DNA of 64,000 nucleotides from Flavobacterium azizsancarii (lineage in GTDB: Bacteria > Bacteroidota > Bacteroidia > Flavobacteriales > Flavobacteriaceae). This document shows positions 18,140-27,133 of the stretch, piece by piece. The notes under the pieces were generated by a model. It saw only the letters and a program-made list of their open reading frames with translations, was not told the origin of the DNA and did no database searches. A program made the translations under genes and the position numbers. Numbering within the stretch: the first letter of the stretch is position 1; each line of letters starts with the position of its first letter. The DNA lies in the NCBI RefSeq assembly GCF_027980145.1, contig NZ_JAMZNK010000005.1, forward strand, positions 62,001 through 126,000, read 5' to 3'.

Positions 18140-19186
18140 TTGAAAGCAACTTACCACAAATACATGTTAGAGTTTAAACGCCCTTCCGGAACTTCCAGGG
18201 GTGTTATGACCGAAAAAGAAACATGGTTTATTGTCCTTGAGGAAAACGGAAAAAAAGGAATAGGCGAGTGCGGAATTCTCCGTGGTTTAAGTGCCGATGA
18301 TCGCGACGATTACGAAGCAAAACTCAATTGGACTTGCCAGAATATACATTTGGGAGAAACAGCTCTTTGGGAAGCATTATTAGAATTTCCGTCGATACAA
18401 TTCGGAATCGAAATGGCTTTTTTATCCCTTAACAGTAAAAATCCATTCCTATTGTTTCCATCTGATTTTACTAATAATTCTAAATCAATTACCATAAATG
18501 GTTTAGTCTGGATGGGCGAGGAGGCGTATATGAAACAGCAAATCGAAGAAAAATTAGCAGATGGTTTTAATTGTATTAAACTTAAAATTGGTGCTATAGA
18601 TTTCGATAAAGAGTTAGAATTATTACGTTTTATAAGATCCCATTTTTCCGCAGATCAAATAGAAATAAGAGTGGACGCCAATGGCGCTTTTGCTTTAAGT
18701 GAAGCTTTAGAAAAACTGAATCAATTAAATCAATTTCAATTACATAGTATAGAGCAACCTATAAAAAAAGGAAATATTGATGCAATGGCAAGTTTGTGTA
18801 AAAATACTCCATTTCCTATCGCTTTGGATGAAGAATTAATTGGTGTTTTCTCCCTGGAGGAAAAGGAAAAATTGCTACAGGAAATTAAGCCTCAATACAT
18901 CATTCTTAAACCAAGTTTTGTTGGTGGTTTCAAAGGGACAAAAGAATGGATTGATTTAGCAGAAAAATTTAAAATAGGATGGTGGATTACTTCAGCATTA
19001 GAAAGTAATATTGGACTAAATGCGATTGCACAATGGACATTCACTCAAAATTCAAAAATGCCGCAAGGCTTGGGAACCGGAGCACTTTATACCAATAATT
19101 TTGATTGCCCACTTGAAGTTTTACAAGGGAAATTATGGTACAATACAAGTAAAAAATGGGACGCTTCTTTTTTGGAAAATTCATAA
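18140..19186 (+). CDS. menC: MenC, o-succinylbenzoate synthase
   Basis: A 348-residue enolase-superfamily enzyme with a TTG start. It dehydrates SHCHC to o-succinylbenzoate. The active-site residues can be read in order: CIKLKIGAIDF (KxK lysine), RVDANGAFALSEAL (Mg Asp), SIEQPI (Mg Glu), ALDEELIG (Mg Asp) and IILKPSFVGG (second Lys). The N-terminal capping domain is present (GIGECGILRGLSADD). It is separated from menBA by several unrelated genes; menE is not visible in this window. Confidence 0.95.
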   Translation: MKATYHKYMLEFKRPSGTSRGVMTEKETWFIVLEENGKKGIGECGILRGLSADDRDDYEAKLNWTCQNIHLGETALWEALLEFPSIQFGIEMAFLSLNSKNPFLLFPSDFTNNSKSITINGLVWMGEEAYMKQQIEEKLADGFNCIKLKIGAIDFDKELELLRFIRSHFSADQIEIRVDANGAFALSEALEKLNQLNQFQLHSIEQPIKKGNIDAMASLCKNTPFPIALDEELIGVFSLEEKEKLLQEIKPQYIILKPSFVGGFKGTKEWIDLAEKFKIGWWITSALESNIGLNAIAQWTFTQNSKMPQGLGTGALYTNNFDCPLEVLQGKLWYNTSKKWDASFLENS

Positions 19187-19281
19187 AAAACAAGCTGAAA
19201 ATTCCATATTAAAAAAGGTACAGAGTACAAAGCCTTTGAACCTTTGTAAATCTGCACCTTTGAACCTTTAAAATTATTTTT

Positions 19282-19833
19282 TTACTCTTTTCCTCCAAGT
19301 AAATTTTGTTGCCAGTCTTTTAATTCCTGCCATTTTCCCTGATACGCCAACAAGGCTTGTTTTGCCCAGGTACTTGGATTGTGAATTGCAAAGTTTTCGC
19401 CGCCGGCATCTAAAATTGATTGTAGTTTTTCAGTTGGAGTTTCTGATAATTCACGCCAGGTGGTAATTCCTGCAGTATTAAATAATGCTTCGATTTTAGG
19501 ACCAATTCCTTCGACAACCTTCAGATCATTTTCTTTTATTTTTTTGCCATAAACAGTTGCTGCCAAAGCACCATCGAATAATATTCCAGTGGCAACATTA
19601 GAGGCAAAAGATTGTGTAGGTGTACTAACAGAAGCTTTTGATGCCAAATCAGCTTCGAGTGAAGAAATTTTAGCATTTAAACTTCTTGTGTTTGCTTTGC
19701 ACGCATCTAAATCAGCTTGTAATGACAATGCAAGAGAATCATCTCCTTTCGAATTCATTTTTCCCAGTAAGTAACCTAAAATTCCACAGATTAACCCCAC
19801 TAGTGCAGGTATTAAGATACAAGGTATATTCAT
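19282..19833 (-). CDS. Membrane-anchored helix-hairpin-helix protein
   Basis: A 183-residue protein. Residues 5-25 form a membrane anchor (LIPALVGLICGILGYLLG), then a coiled coil rich in Leu/Ala (about 35-68), and a C-terminal HhH-type domain, DLKVVEGIGPKIEALFNTAG and ITTWRELSETPTEKLQSILD. Such domains often bind DNA or mediate protein contacts, but the gene context gives no substrate. It follows the OmpA-family gene by 20 bp on the same strand, so they are likely co-transcribed. Confidence 0.75.
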   Translation of the reverse strand: MNIPCILIPALVGLICGILGYLLGKMNSKGDDSLALSLQADLDACKANTRSLNAKISSLEADLASKASVSTPTQSFASNVATGILFDGALAATVYGKKIKENDLKVVEGIGPKIEALFNTAGITTWRELSETPTEKLQSILDAGGENFAIHNPSTWAKQALLAYQGKWQELKDWQQNLLGGKE

Positions 19834-19853
19834 AATAGTACATTTTTGATTAA

Positions 19854-20768
19854 TTATTTGATAGTAATTACAGTTCTTCTGTTGTTTGCTTTACCTTCTT
19901 TAGTTGTATTTTCGCCAATTGGCTCATCCGGACCTTTTGATTCTGTTGTGATACGAGCGCCGTCAATACCTTTTTTAGATAAGTAATTTTTAGAAAATTC
20001 CGCACGTTTTTGACCAAGAGCAACATTAGAATCGCGATTACCAACATCATCAGTATGTCCAACAGCTAAAATAAGCGCATCTTTTACGTGTTCCATATAT
20101 TTTACTAAATCTGCCACTTTTTGTTTCTCAACATCAGTTAATTTATCACTTGATTTATTAGTGTTGAAATGCAGAATTAGCGGATCACCATTAATTTTAT
20201 CCTTCAAAATCACCCATTCATCAGTTGATACGGCGGGAGCAGCTTCTAAAGCTTCAAATTTGTATTCCGCAGGTCCTAATAGTGTATCAGAACTTGTTTT
20301 CCATTTGTCCGTTATTGTTCCTTTTGTATCAAACTGAGAAGCTAATAAACCTTTAGAGACAAAATATTTTTTAATATCATTTGCCCTCGCAAGACCGAGA
20401 TTCTCAAAACTTGTCGTGTTTTTTTCGTCAGATGTAGCATAACCCGTTATGGTTATTTTTTGCTTTGGATTTGCAATTAAAAATGTTTTAAGATTTTCAA
20501 TTCCAATTGATATAGAATCACTAACAGGCAGAACTACTGCAAAACTGTTTTTAAGGAACTTGATATTATCATTGGTATGATAATCAATTCCTGAACCATT
20601 TAGAATAAAAGGGACAAAAATAGCGTCCTGAGCCACAACAACCGGTACTTTTTCGGTATCAACTGTTGGTGTTTTCATAGTACAATTGCAACAAAATTTC
20701 ACATACAAAAAAGTACCCAAAATGATTGTTATTGCAATGCCTAATAGATAAAGTGCTTTTTTAGACAT
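19854..20768 (-). CDS. OmpA-family protein with two OmpA-like domains
   Basis: A 304-residue protein with an N-terminal membrane segment (residues 5-26) ending in a Cys-rich KFCCNCTM. A first, divergent OmpA-like domain has ITITGYATSDEKNTTSFENL and LARANDIKKYFVSKG. A clear C-terminal OmpA domain has LILHFNTNKSSDKLTDVEKQ, LAVGHTDDVGNRDSNVALGQ, KRAEFSKNYLSKKGI and NRRTVITIK. These domains bind peptidoglycan. Inferred role: anchoring the envelope to the cell wall. It shares a transcript with the HhH protein downstream. Confidence 0.85.
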   Translation of the reverse strand: MSKKALYLLGIAITIILGTFLYVKFCCNCTMKTPTVDTEKVPVVVAQDAIFVPFILNGSGIDYHTNDNIKFLKNSFAVVLPVSDSISIGIENLKTFLIANPKQKITITGYATSDEKNTTSFENLGLARANDIKKYFVSKGLLASQFDTKGTITDKWKTSSDTLLGPAEYKFEALEAAPAVSTDEWVILKDKINGDPLILHFNTNKSSDKLTDVEKQKVADLVKYMEHVKDALILAVGHTDDVGNRDSNVALGQKRAEFSKNYLSKKGIDGARITTESKGPDEPIGENTTKEGKANNRRTVITIK

Positions 20769-20968
20769 AAGGAATGAAGTTAAGATTCTATCAAATTTAA
20801 CAAAAAAATAAATACAGAATACATTAATAATCAGATATTTTCAACTTATCTATTTAATTTTGAGTTGTTTACAAGTGTGACTTAAAAACATGATATATTA
20901 ATAAATCTCCATTTTAGGACTGAACTAAATTGAGTAACTTGCATAAAAAATTAATATAAGGAAGCGAA

Positions 20969-21442
20969 ATGGTCGAAATAGAAAGAAAATTTCTCGTAAA
21001 ATCAGCTGATTTTAAAGAGCAGTCTTTTACTCAAAATAAAATAGCGCAGGGATATTTAAGTTCCGTTCCTGAAAGAACTGTCAGAGTTAGAATTAAAGGC
21101 AATAAAGGCTTTATTACGATAAAAGGAATTAGTCAGCAAGGTGGAATGTCACGTTTTGAATGGGAGAATGAAATACCTCTTGACGAAGCACAAGAGCTGC
21201 TTAAATTATGCGAAAAAGGCAAAATAGAAAAAACCCGTTTTGAAATAAAATCAGGAAATCATATTATTGAAGTCGATGAATTTTACGGAGAAAACGAAGG
21301 TTTAATTATGGCAGAAATTGAATTAGCATCTGAAGACGAAATATTCGAAAAACCGGAATGGCTGGGAGAAGAAGTAACAAATGACGAAAGATATTACAAT
21401 GCTTATTTGAGTAAAAATCCTTTTAAACAATGGGGAAAATAA
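20969..21442 (+). CDS. CYTH-domain protein (triphosphate tunnel metalloenzyme)
   Basis: A 157-residue protein that begins MVEIERKFLVKS, the ExExK signature of the CYTH fold. RTVRVRIKGNKGFITIKG and MSRFEWENEIPLDEAQELL supply the basic and acidic residues of the tunnel, and IIEVDEFYGENEGLIMAEIE matches the C-terminal half. Related bacterial proteins hydrolyse inorganic triphosphate; adenylate cyclase activity is less likely. The YpdA-like gene starts 6 bp after its stop, so this is a two-gene operon. Confidence 0.92.
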   Translation: MVEIERKFLVKSADFKEQSFTQNKIAQGYLSSVPERTVRVRIKGNKGFITIKGISQQGGMSRFEWENEIPLDEAQELLKLCEKGKIEKTRFEIKSGNHIIEVDEFYGENEGLIMAEIELASEDEIFEKPEWLGEEVTNDERYYNAYLSKNPFKQWGK

Positions 21443-21448
21443 AGAGTT

Positions 21449-22417
21449 ATGACAGAACAATATGATTTGATCATTGTTGGAGGCGGTCCTATTGGATTAG
21501 CTTGTGCAATCGAGGCTCAAAAGAAAAACTTACGTTACTTAATTATCGAAAAAGGAGCAATTGTAAATAGTATTTTCAACTATCCTTTGTATATGACCTT
21601 TTTTTCAACAGCTGAAAGACTGGAGATCGGGGATATTCCGTTTAATTGTCTCGCACCAAAACCTGGTAGACAAGAAGCTTTAGAATATTACAGAAACATT
21701 CATCGTTATTTTAAATTTTCAATTCATTTGTTTGAAAAAGTAACTCAGGTTAAAAAATTAGAGAATTTACTTTTTAAAATTACAACAAATAAATCTTCCT
21801 ATGAAGCAAAGAATGTTGTAATAGCAATAGGTTTCTATGATCTTCCGATCTTAATGAATATAAAAGGAGAAGAATTACCAAAAGTGCGCCATTATTATAA
21901 GGAAGCTCATGAATATGCTTTTAGAAATATTTTAGTTGTTGGCGCAAATAATTCATCAGTTGATGCCGCTTTGGAGTGCTGGAGAAAAGGAGCAAATGTG
22001 ACGATGGTTATTCGCAAAAACGAAATCAACAATCGGGTAAAATACTGGGTAAAACCTGATATCGAAAACCGAATTGCAGAAGGTAGTATTACAGCTTATT
22101 TCGAATCTAATATTTCTGAAATCAGGGAAAAGGAAGTAGAGATAGAAACTCCAAATGGAAAAATTACGATAGAAAATGATTTTGTTTTAGCACTTACAGG
22201 ATATAAACCAGACTTGACTTTTCTTGAGAAAATGGGGATTCAATTATCAGATGATGAATTAAAAACGCCAATGTACAATCCTGAAACAATGGAAACAAAT
22301 ATAAAAGGTTTGTTTTTGGCAGGAGTTGTTTGCGGCGGAATGCAGACGCATAAATGGTTCATAGAAAATTCCCGTATTCATGCCAATATGATCGTGGATT
22401 ACATTACTTATGAGTAA
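21449..22417 (+). CDS. YpdA-family FAD/NAD(P) oxidoreductase (bacillithiol disulfide reductase-like)
   Basis: A 322-residue flavoprotein with a dinucleotide-binding start (DLIIVGGGPIGLACAIEAQK), a FNYPLYMTFFSTAERLEIGD segment typical of YpdA, an NAD(P)-binding ILVVGANNSSVDAALECWRK, and a C-terminal GLFLAGVVCGGMQTHKWFIE. There is no redox CxxC, as expected for this family. In Bacillota the homologue reduces bacillithiol disulfide, and Flavobacteria use bacillithiol too, so the role is plausible. Confidence 0.88.
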   Translation: MTEQYDLIIVGGGPIGLACAIEAQKKNLRYLIIEKGAIVNSIFNYPLYMTFFSTAERLEIGDIPFNCLAPKPGRQEALEYYRNIHRYFKFSIHLFEKVTQVKKLENLLFKITTNKSSYEAKNVVIAIGFYDLPILMNIKGEELPKVRHYYKEAHEYAFRNILVVGANNSSVDAALECWRKGANVTMVIRKNEINNRVKYWVKPDIENRIAEGSITAYFESNISEIREKEVEIETPNGKITIENDFVLALTGYKPDLTFLEKMGIQLSDDELKTPMYNPETMETNIKGLFLAGVVCGGMQTHKWFIENSRIHANMIVDYITYE

Positions 22418-22660
22418 AAAAAGTTTGCCATGAGTTTCGCGATAACGAACAAGTGAATTATTTTTTAGTAATTCAAATAAAAAATTAGTACGAATTCGTG
22501 AAATTCGTGGCAAAAAAAATGATATTACTGTCATTTCAAGCGAAGCAGAGAACACTTTACGCATTTCGACTTCGCTCAATGAGACAATCTTACTGAATCA
22601 ATTAGTGCTAATTCGTTGAATTCGTGGCAAAAAGAAATCTTACTGGCTTCAAGCAAATTC
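22418..22660. repeat. Interspersed repeats of the ATTCGTGGCAAA type
   Basis: Two direct copies of an ATTAGT(A/G)C(G/T)AATTCGT(T)GAAATTCGTGGCAAAAA-like unit lie near 22485-22520 and 22602-22638. A related unit (AATTAGTGTCAATTAGTGAA) is at 26978. Between them is TGTCATTTCAAGCGAAGCAG with CGACTTCGCTCAATGAGACA. No gene. Confidence 0.7.
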
Positions 22661-22675
22661 GAAATACTCGTCAGC

Positions 22676-24244
22676 TTATGAACTACAAGAAAGCATAGAA
22701 CAGCCCACTTTAGATCGTGCCCAATCCGGTCGTTTTGCAAACCATTTTTCATATTCCGGCTGTTCATCGTATGGTTTTTGCAATAATAAATACAATTCGT
22801 CTATCAAAGAATAATCGCCTTGATCAGCGGCATCAATTGCCAATTGAGACATATAATTTCTCAGTACATATTTTGGATTTATTGCATTCATTTTTTCTGA
22901 ACGATTTTCATCTGACAACTCTTCGGTTTTTAATCTTTCGAGATAAACAGCAAACCATTTTTTCCAGGAATCGAGAATATCTCCTGAAATTTCTTCAGGA
23001 ATATAAAAGGAATTCTTAATTTTTTCTATTGCAGTTTCGACTGAATCTATCTTTTGAATTGTGCTTAAATTTCTAAAAAAGATTGTCATATCAGTTTCAG
23101 ATAATTGTAAAACTGTTTCTAAAGCAGTAATTAATTTATCGTCATTTTTACTTAAAGTAAAAACACCTAATTTGCTTAAAAACATTGTTTTATAATCAGA
23201 TTCAAAATCAGTAAAAAATGATTCCAATATTTTTTCTAAAGGCTCAGCTTCGTTAATTAACGGATAAAGAGCATTTGCTAATTGATATAAATTCCATTGA
23301 GCAATTTGAGGCTGATTTCCAAAACGGTATCTTCTATTTTGACTGTCCGTAGTATTTGGCGTCCAATTTGGGTCATAGTTTTCCAGCCAGCCATAAGGAC
23401 CATAATCAATTGTAACACCGTGAATCGACATGTTATCTGTATTCATAACACCATGTACAAAACCAACACGCTGCCAATGTAGAATCATTTCGCGGGTCTT
23501 GTCAGCTACTGTTTTAAAAAACTGCAAATACTGTTCTTTAGGTTCACCTTTAATTTCCGGAAAATAATGTTTGATATTGTATTCTGTAAAATCTTTTAAA
23601 TTTTTGAGTTCATTTCTGGCTGTCAGCATTTCGAAACTTCCAAAACGAATAAAAGAAGGAGCAACACGACAAACAATTGCACCTTTTTCGTATGCTGGAT
23701 TTCCGTTGTATAAAATATCACGTAAAACTAGATCACCTGATAACATCAGCGAAAGCGATCGGGTAGTAGGAACTCCTAAATGATACATTGCTTCAGCACA
23801 AAGGTATTCTCTGACAGAAGAGCGCAAAACCGCTAAACCATCAGCAGTTCTGGAATACGGTGTTTTTCCTGCTCCTTTTAATTGAAGTGTAAAAAAATCG
23901 TTATTATGTTCGACTTCGGTTAAATTAATAGCCCGGCCATCGCCCAATTGTCCAGCCCAGTTCCCAAATTGATGCCCAGCATAACACATAGCATACGGAC
24001 GTGTTTCAGGAAGAATTTCTTTTCCGGAAAAAGTATTCAAAAAAGCTTCAGACTTAATTTCATCTTTAGAAATACCTACCAGTTCAGCTACTTCTTTAGA
24101 AGCATGAATAAGTTTAGGATTAGACGGTTTTGTTGGATTTACATAAGAAAAAACCGCATTAGAAACCTGACGAGTTTCATTGGTTTCGTTGGGATCTGCA
24201 GGTAATTCGGCAGTAAATCTGTTATTTATTTTTAAATTTTTCAT
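22676..24244 (-). CDS. selO: SelO-family protein AMPylase (YdiU/UPF0061)
   Basis: A 522-residue pseudokinase-fold protein adenylyltransferase. Family signatures are NRFTAELPADPNE, TRPYAMCYAGHQFGNWAGQL, GDGRAINLTEV, LKGAGKTPYSRTADGLAVLR and SSVREYLCAEAMYHLGVPTT, then VHGVMNTDNMSIHGVTIDYG for the catalytic Asn/Asp. The C-terminus ends CSMLSCSS; the Cys three residues from the end occupies the position of selenocysteine in animal SelO. Such enzymes AMPylate proteins during oxidative stress. The msrA gene lies 122 bp upstream on the same strand, which suits a redox theme. Confidence 0.94.
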   Translation of the reverse strand: MKNLKINNRFTAELPADPNETNETRQVSNAVFSYVNPTKPSNPKLIHASKEVAELVGISKDEIKSEAFLNTFSGKEILPETRPYAMCYAGHQFGNWAGQLGDGRAINLTEVEHNNDFFTLQLKGAGKTPYSRTADGLAVLRSSVREYLCAEAMYHLGVPTTRSLSLMLSGDLVLRDILYNGNPAYEKGAIVCRVAPSFIRFGSFEMLTARNELKNLKDFTEYNIKHYFPEIKGEPKEQYLQFFKTVADKTREMILHWQRVGFVHGVMNTDNMSIHGVTIDYGPYGWLENYDPNWTPNTTDSQNRRYRFGNQPQIAQWNLYQLANALYPLINEAEPLEKILESFFTDFESDYKTMFLSKLGVFTLSKNDDKLITALETVLQLSETDMTIFFRNLSTIQKIDSVETAIEKIKNSFYIPEEISGDILDSWKKWFAVYLERLKTEELSDENRSEKMNAINPKYVLRNYMSQLAIDAADQGDYSLIDELYLLLQKPYDEQPEYEKWFAKRPDWARSKVGCSMLSCSS

Positions 24245-24252
24245 CTGGATAA

Positions 24253-24360
24253 TTTTTTAAGCCACAGATTATACAGATTAAAATGATTCTTTTTAAATCT
24301 TTGATAGATTTAAAAGTAAGTAAGGAAAATCATTGCAATCTTTCTAATCTGCAGCAAAAA
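24253..24360. repeat. Interspersed repeat between selO and msrA
   Basis: Contains AAGCCACAGATTATACAGATTAAAATGATT and, about 60 bp on, AATCATTGCAATCTTTCTAATCTGCAGC as a partial inverse copy. This is the same family as 17941-18130. It also has a small TTTAAATCTTTGATAGATTTAAA dyad. Confidence 0.6.
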
Positions 24361-24366
24361 CTTTTA

Positions 24367-24900
24367 TTAGTCAACCAATTTATCTGCGTACATTTTTTTT
24401 AATTTCTGTACTTTCGGATCAATTACGATCTGGCAATAACGGGCGTCCTGATTGTTATTGTAATAGTTTTGATGATCTTCTTCGGCTTCATAAAATACCT
24501 CAAGAGGGATCAATTCAGTTACGATTGGATCTTCGTATAAAGGTGTAACTTCTTCAAAAACTTTTTCAGCTATTTCCTTTTGTTCAGCATCATGATATAA
24601 TACGACAGAACGATATTGCGTTCCTGCATCAGCTCCCTGACGATTAAGGGTAGTAGGATCGTGACTTGTCATGAATATGAAAATGAGATCATGATATGAA
24701 ATTATGTCAGGGTTAAAAGTAACTTGTATCACTTCGGCATGACCGGTTCTGCCAGTACAAACTTCGCGATAAGGCGGATTCTTAATAAAACCTCCGGAGT
24801 ATCCTGACTTCAAGGATTCTATTCCTTTTAAACGCTGAATGACAGCCTCAATACACCAAAAACATCCACCACCAAAAGTAGCTATTGATAAATTTTCCAT
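24367..24900 (-). CDS. msrA: MsrA, peptide methionine (S)-S-oxide reductase
   Basis: A 177-residue enzyme with the catalytic GGGCFWCIEAVIQRLKGIES, GYSGGFIKNPPYREVCTGRT, GHAEVIQVTFNPDIISY and a FMTSHDPTTLNRQGADAGTQ block, then YRSVVLYHDAEQK, FYEAEEDHQNYYNNNQDARY. The whole family architecture is present. It reduces Met-S-sulfoxide in proteins, probably in the cytoplasm as there is no signal peptide. Upstream of selO. Confidence 0.97.
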   Translation of the reverse strand: MENLSIATFGGGCFWCIEAVIQRLKGIESLKSGYSGGFIKNPPYREVCTGRTGHAEVIQVTFNPDIISYHDLIFIFMTSHDPTTLNRQGADAGTQYRSVVLYHDAEQKEIAEKVFEEVTPLYEDPIVTELIPLEVFYEAEEDHQNYYNNNQDARYCQIVIDPKVQKLKKMYADKLVD

Positions 24901-25052
24901 AAAATAGTATTGTTAAGTTTCTATTGCCCTATTAATCCGATAGAATATTATGATAAATTGCTAATAAATAAGCTGTTTAATTAAATATATCAATTGGTTA
25001 TTTAATATTTGAAGTTTACAATTGATAAATTCGCAATTCTATTAAAAAGCAA

Positions 25053-25060
25053 TATATTTG
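25053..25060 (+). promoter_or_regulatory. -7 promoter element that fixes the start of the next gene
   Basis: TATATTTG fits TAnnTTTG exactly. It overlaps an in-frame TTG at 25058, so translation cannot begin there; the ATG at 25082 is used, with a leader of about 15 nt. Confidence 0.6.
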
Positions 25061-25081
25061 CAATCAAACACAGGCACACTA

Positions 25082-26569
25082 ATGAATAGCAAAAATAGTA
25101 CCATCACTTTAGAAACTTATTTTCAGGATTTTAGACAACATATTGTTGGAATTGAGCAGGAATTTACTTCACCTTATGGCAAAAAAAAGATCATTTATAC
25201 TGATTGGACTGCCAGCGGAAGGTTATATCGCCCTATTGAAGATAAACTTCTGAATGATTTTGGGCCTTTTGTAGCCAATACACATACAGAAACAACTGTG
25301 TCAGGTACTGCCATGACAAAAGCATACCATCATGCCAGAAATATCATCAAACGTCATACAAATGCCAATAATGATGATGTTTTAATTACAGACGGAACCG
25401 GAATGACGGGTGTTGTTAATAAATTTCAACGTATTTTAGGTCTTAAAATCCCTGAGAATTTAAAAGACTTTATTAGTGTTCCGGCAGAAAAAAAGCCAAT
25501 TGTTTTTATTTCGCATATGGAACATCATTCTAACCAAACCTCATGGTTAGAGACGATTGCTGATGTTGAGATTATTCCGTCTTGTGAAAAAGGGCTTTTT
25601 TGTTTGGATAATTTAGCTTTATTATTAGAAAAATATGCTGACAGAACAATCAAAATTGCTTCGATTACGTCATGCTCAAATGTTACGGGATTAAAAACTC
25701 CTTTTCATGAAGCTGCAAAATTAATGCACAAACATCACGGAGTTTGTTTTGTAGATTTTGCTTGTTCAGGACCTTATGTCGAAATTGATATGCATCCTGA
25801 AGATCCTGAATCTTATCTTGATGCTATTTTCTTTTCTCCTCATAAATTTTTGGGAGGCCCGGGAACTTCAGGCGTTTTGATCTTTAATAAAAAACTATAC
25901 AATAATATGATTCCTGATTGTCCGGGCGGAGGAACGGTAAGCTGGACAAATCCTTGGGGAGAACATAAATATATCGATAATATCGAGGATCGTGAAGACG
26001 GTGGAACTCCAGGTTTCCTGCAGGTTATTAAAACTGCACTGGCCATCGAGCTGAAAGAAGAAATGGGGATCGAAAATATTCTGCAGCGTGAGCATGAAAT
26101 TGTTGATTACGTTTTTAACGAATTGAATCCTGTTTCTAATATTAAAATTTTGGCAGGACAGCACCAGAATCGTTTAGGTGTAATTTCGTTTTTTGTAGAA
26201 AATCTACATTTTAATCTGGGAGTAAAATTACTGAACGACAAATTTGGAATTCAAACCAGGGGAGGATGCAGCTGCGCGGGAACGTATGGACATTTTTTAC
26301 TGCATGTAGATCAGGAAACTTCAAATAAATTGGTTGATGAAATTACTATTGGCGATTTAATCAAAAAACCGGGATGGATCAGAATGTCAATTCACCCAAC
26401 TACTACTGATAAAGAAATTGCTTTTGTTTGCGAAAGCATTAAAGATTTAGCTCAAAACCATGAATTATGGGCTTTGGATTATTCGTATAATAAAAACACG
26501 AACGAGTTTATTCATAAAAACGCAAATTCATTTGAGGATGAATTGGTTGCTGGTTGGTTTAATTCGTAA
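25082..26569 (+). CDS. Class V aminotransferase-fold PLP enzyme (cysteine desulfurase-like)
   Basis: A 495-residue PLP-dependent enzyme. It opens with YTDWTASGRLYRPIEDKLLN, then NTHTETTVSGTAMTKAYHHA, LITDGTGMTGVVNKFQRILG, FISHMEHHSNQTSWLE and FVDFACSGPYVEIDMHP. The PLP lysine is in IFFSPHKFLGGPGTSG, followed by GGGTVSWTNPWGEHKYIDN and a GIQTRGGCSCAGTYGH loop with Cys residues. It resembles a widely distributed class V group of unclear substrate; cysteine desulfurase or selenocysteine lyase chemistry is possible but unproven. Monocistronic. Confidence 0.85.
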   Translation: MNSKNSTITLETYFQDFRQHIVGIEQEFTSPYGKKKIIYTDWTASGRLYRPIEDKLLNDFGPFVANTHTETTVSGTAMTKAYHHARNIIKRHTNANNDDVLITDGTGMTGVVNKFQRILGLKIPENLKDFISVPAEKKPIVFISHMEHHSNQTSWLETIADVEIIPSCEKGLFCLDNLALLLEKYADRTIKIASITSCSNVTGLKTPFHEAAKLMHKHHGVCFVDFACSGPYVEIDMHPEDPESYLDAIFFSPHKFLGGPGTSGVLIFNKKLYNNMIPDCPGGGTVSWTNPWGEHKYIDNIEDREDGGTPGFLQVIKTALAIELKEEMGIENILQREHEIVDYVFNELNPVSNIKILAGQHQNRLGVISFFVENLHFNLGVKLLNDKFGIQTRGGCSCAGTYGHFLLHVDQETSNKLVDEITIGDLIKKPGWIRMSIHPTTTDKEIAFVCESIKDLAQNHELWALDYSYNKNTNEFIHKNANSFEDELVAGWFNS

Positions 26570-26604
26570 TGTTTTTTAATCTTAAAGTTTTTATTTTAGG
26601 AACT

Positions 26605-26735
26605 TAAATTTAACCGCAAAGGGTGCTAAGATTTTTCGCAAAGTTCGCAAAGCTAATTTAATACAAAGCTTTGCGAACTTTGTGTTTTTATAAAAGTGCT
26701 TAATTTAAAAGCTTTGAGATCTTTGTGGTAAAAAG
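26605..26735. repeat. GCAAAGTTCGCAAAGC-type interspersed repeat
   Basis: ACCGCAAAGGGTGCTAAGAT, then CGCAAAGTTCGCAAAGCTAA, and an inverted AAAGCTTTGCGAACTTTGTG. The two halves form a dyad. A diverged copy is at 4780-4865. Confidence 0.65.
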
Positions 26736-26837
26736 GATCTTTTTCATAAAATTGCAGGTTAAAAATCAATCTAGTTTGCAAACTCCTTTTTTTTGGTTCT
26801 TATGAATAATAAATTTTTGGATTAGCCCAGATAGAGC

Positions 26838-27095
26838 CCTACTGTCTGGATACAAATATATTATTAATCAATTTTGAACACGAATTTGCTTCGCCTGTTC
26901 GACTTTCAGTCTCGGGTCACGAATTTGCACAAATTTTAATAGGTTAATTTAGTTTGTGAAATTAATTCCACAAACTAAATTAGTGTCAATTAGTGAAATT
27001 CGTGTTTGTTTTGTGCTTGTGTCCAGACGGTAGGATATTGGCGGTATCCTTTGAGAGGAACGAACAAAGATAAAGGCGAAAGCGGGACTAAAAGT
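26838..27095. repeat. Composite inverted-repeat element
   Basis: The terminal arms CCTACTGTCTGGATACAA (26838-26855) and TTGTGTCCAGACGGTAGG (27017-27034) are inverted copies with two mismatches. Nested inside is an AATTCGTG-type dyad (ACACGAATTTGC... / AATTAGTGAAATTCGTGT). To the right is GGCGGTATCC...GGCGAAAGCGGGAC, related to 15630-15735. It looks like a non-autonomous palindromic element built from two repeat families. No gene. Confidence 0.6.
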
Positions 27096-27133
27096 CTTGA
27101 AAACCTGATTTATCTGCTACGGAACATATACAA

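Noticed and set aside
13027..19186. A single contiguous menaquinone operon
   Set aside because: menB and menA are adjacent, but menC is separated by five unrelated genes and a pseudogene, and menD lies 4 kb upstream behind a convergent peptidase gene; menE is not visible.
25058..25081. An upstream TTG start for the class V aminotransferase
   Set aside because: The TTG overlaps a consensus -7 promoter element, so the transcript should begin after it.
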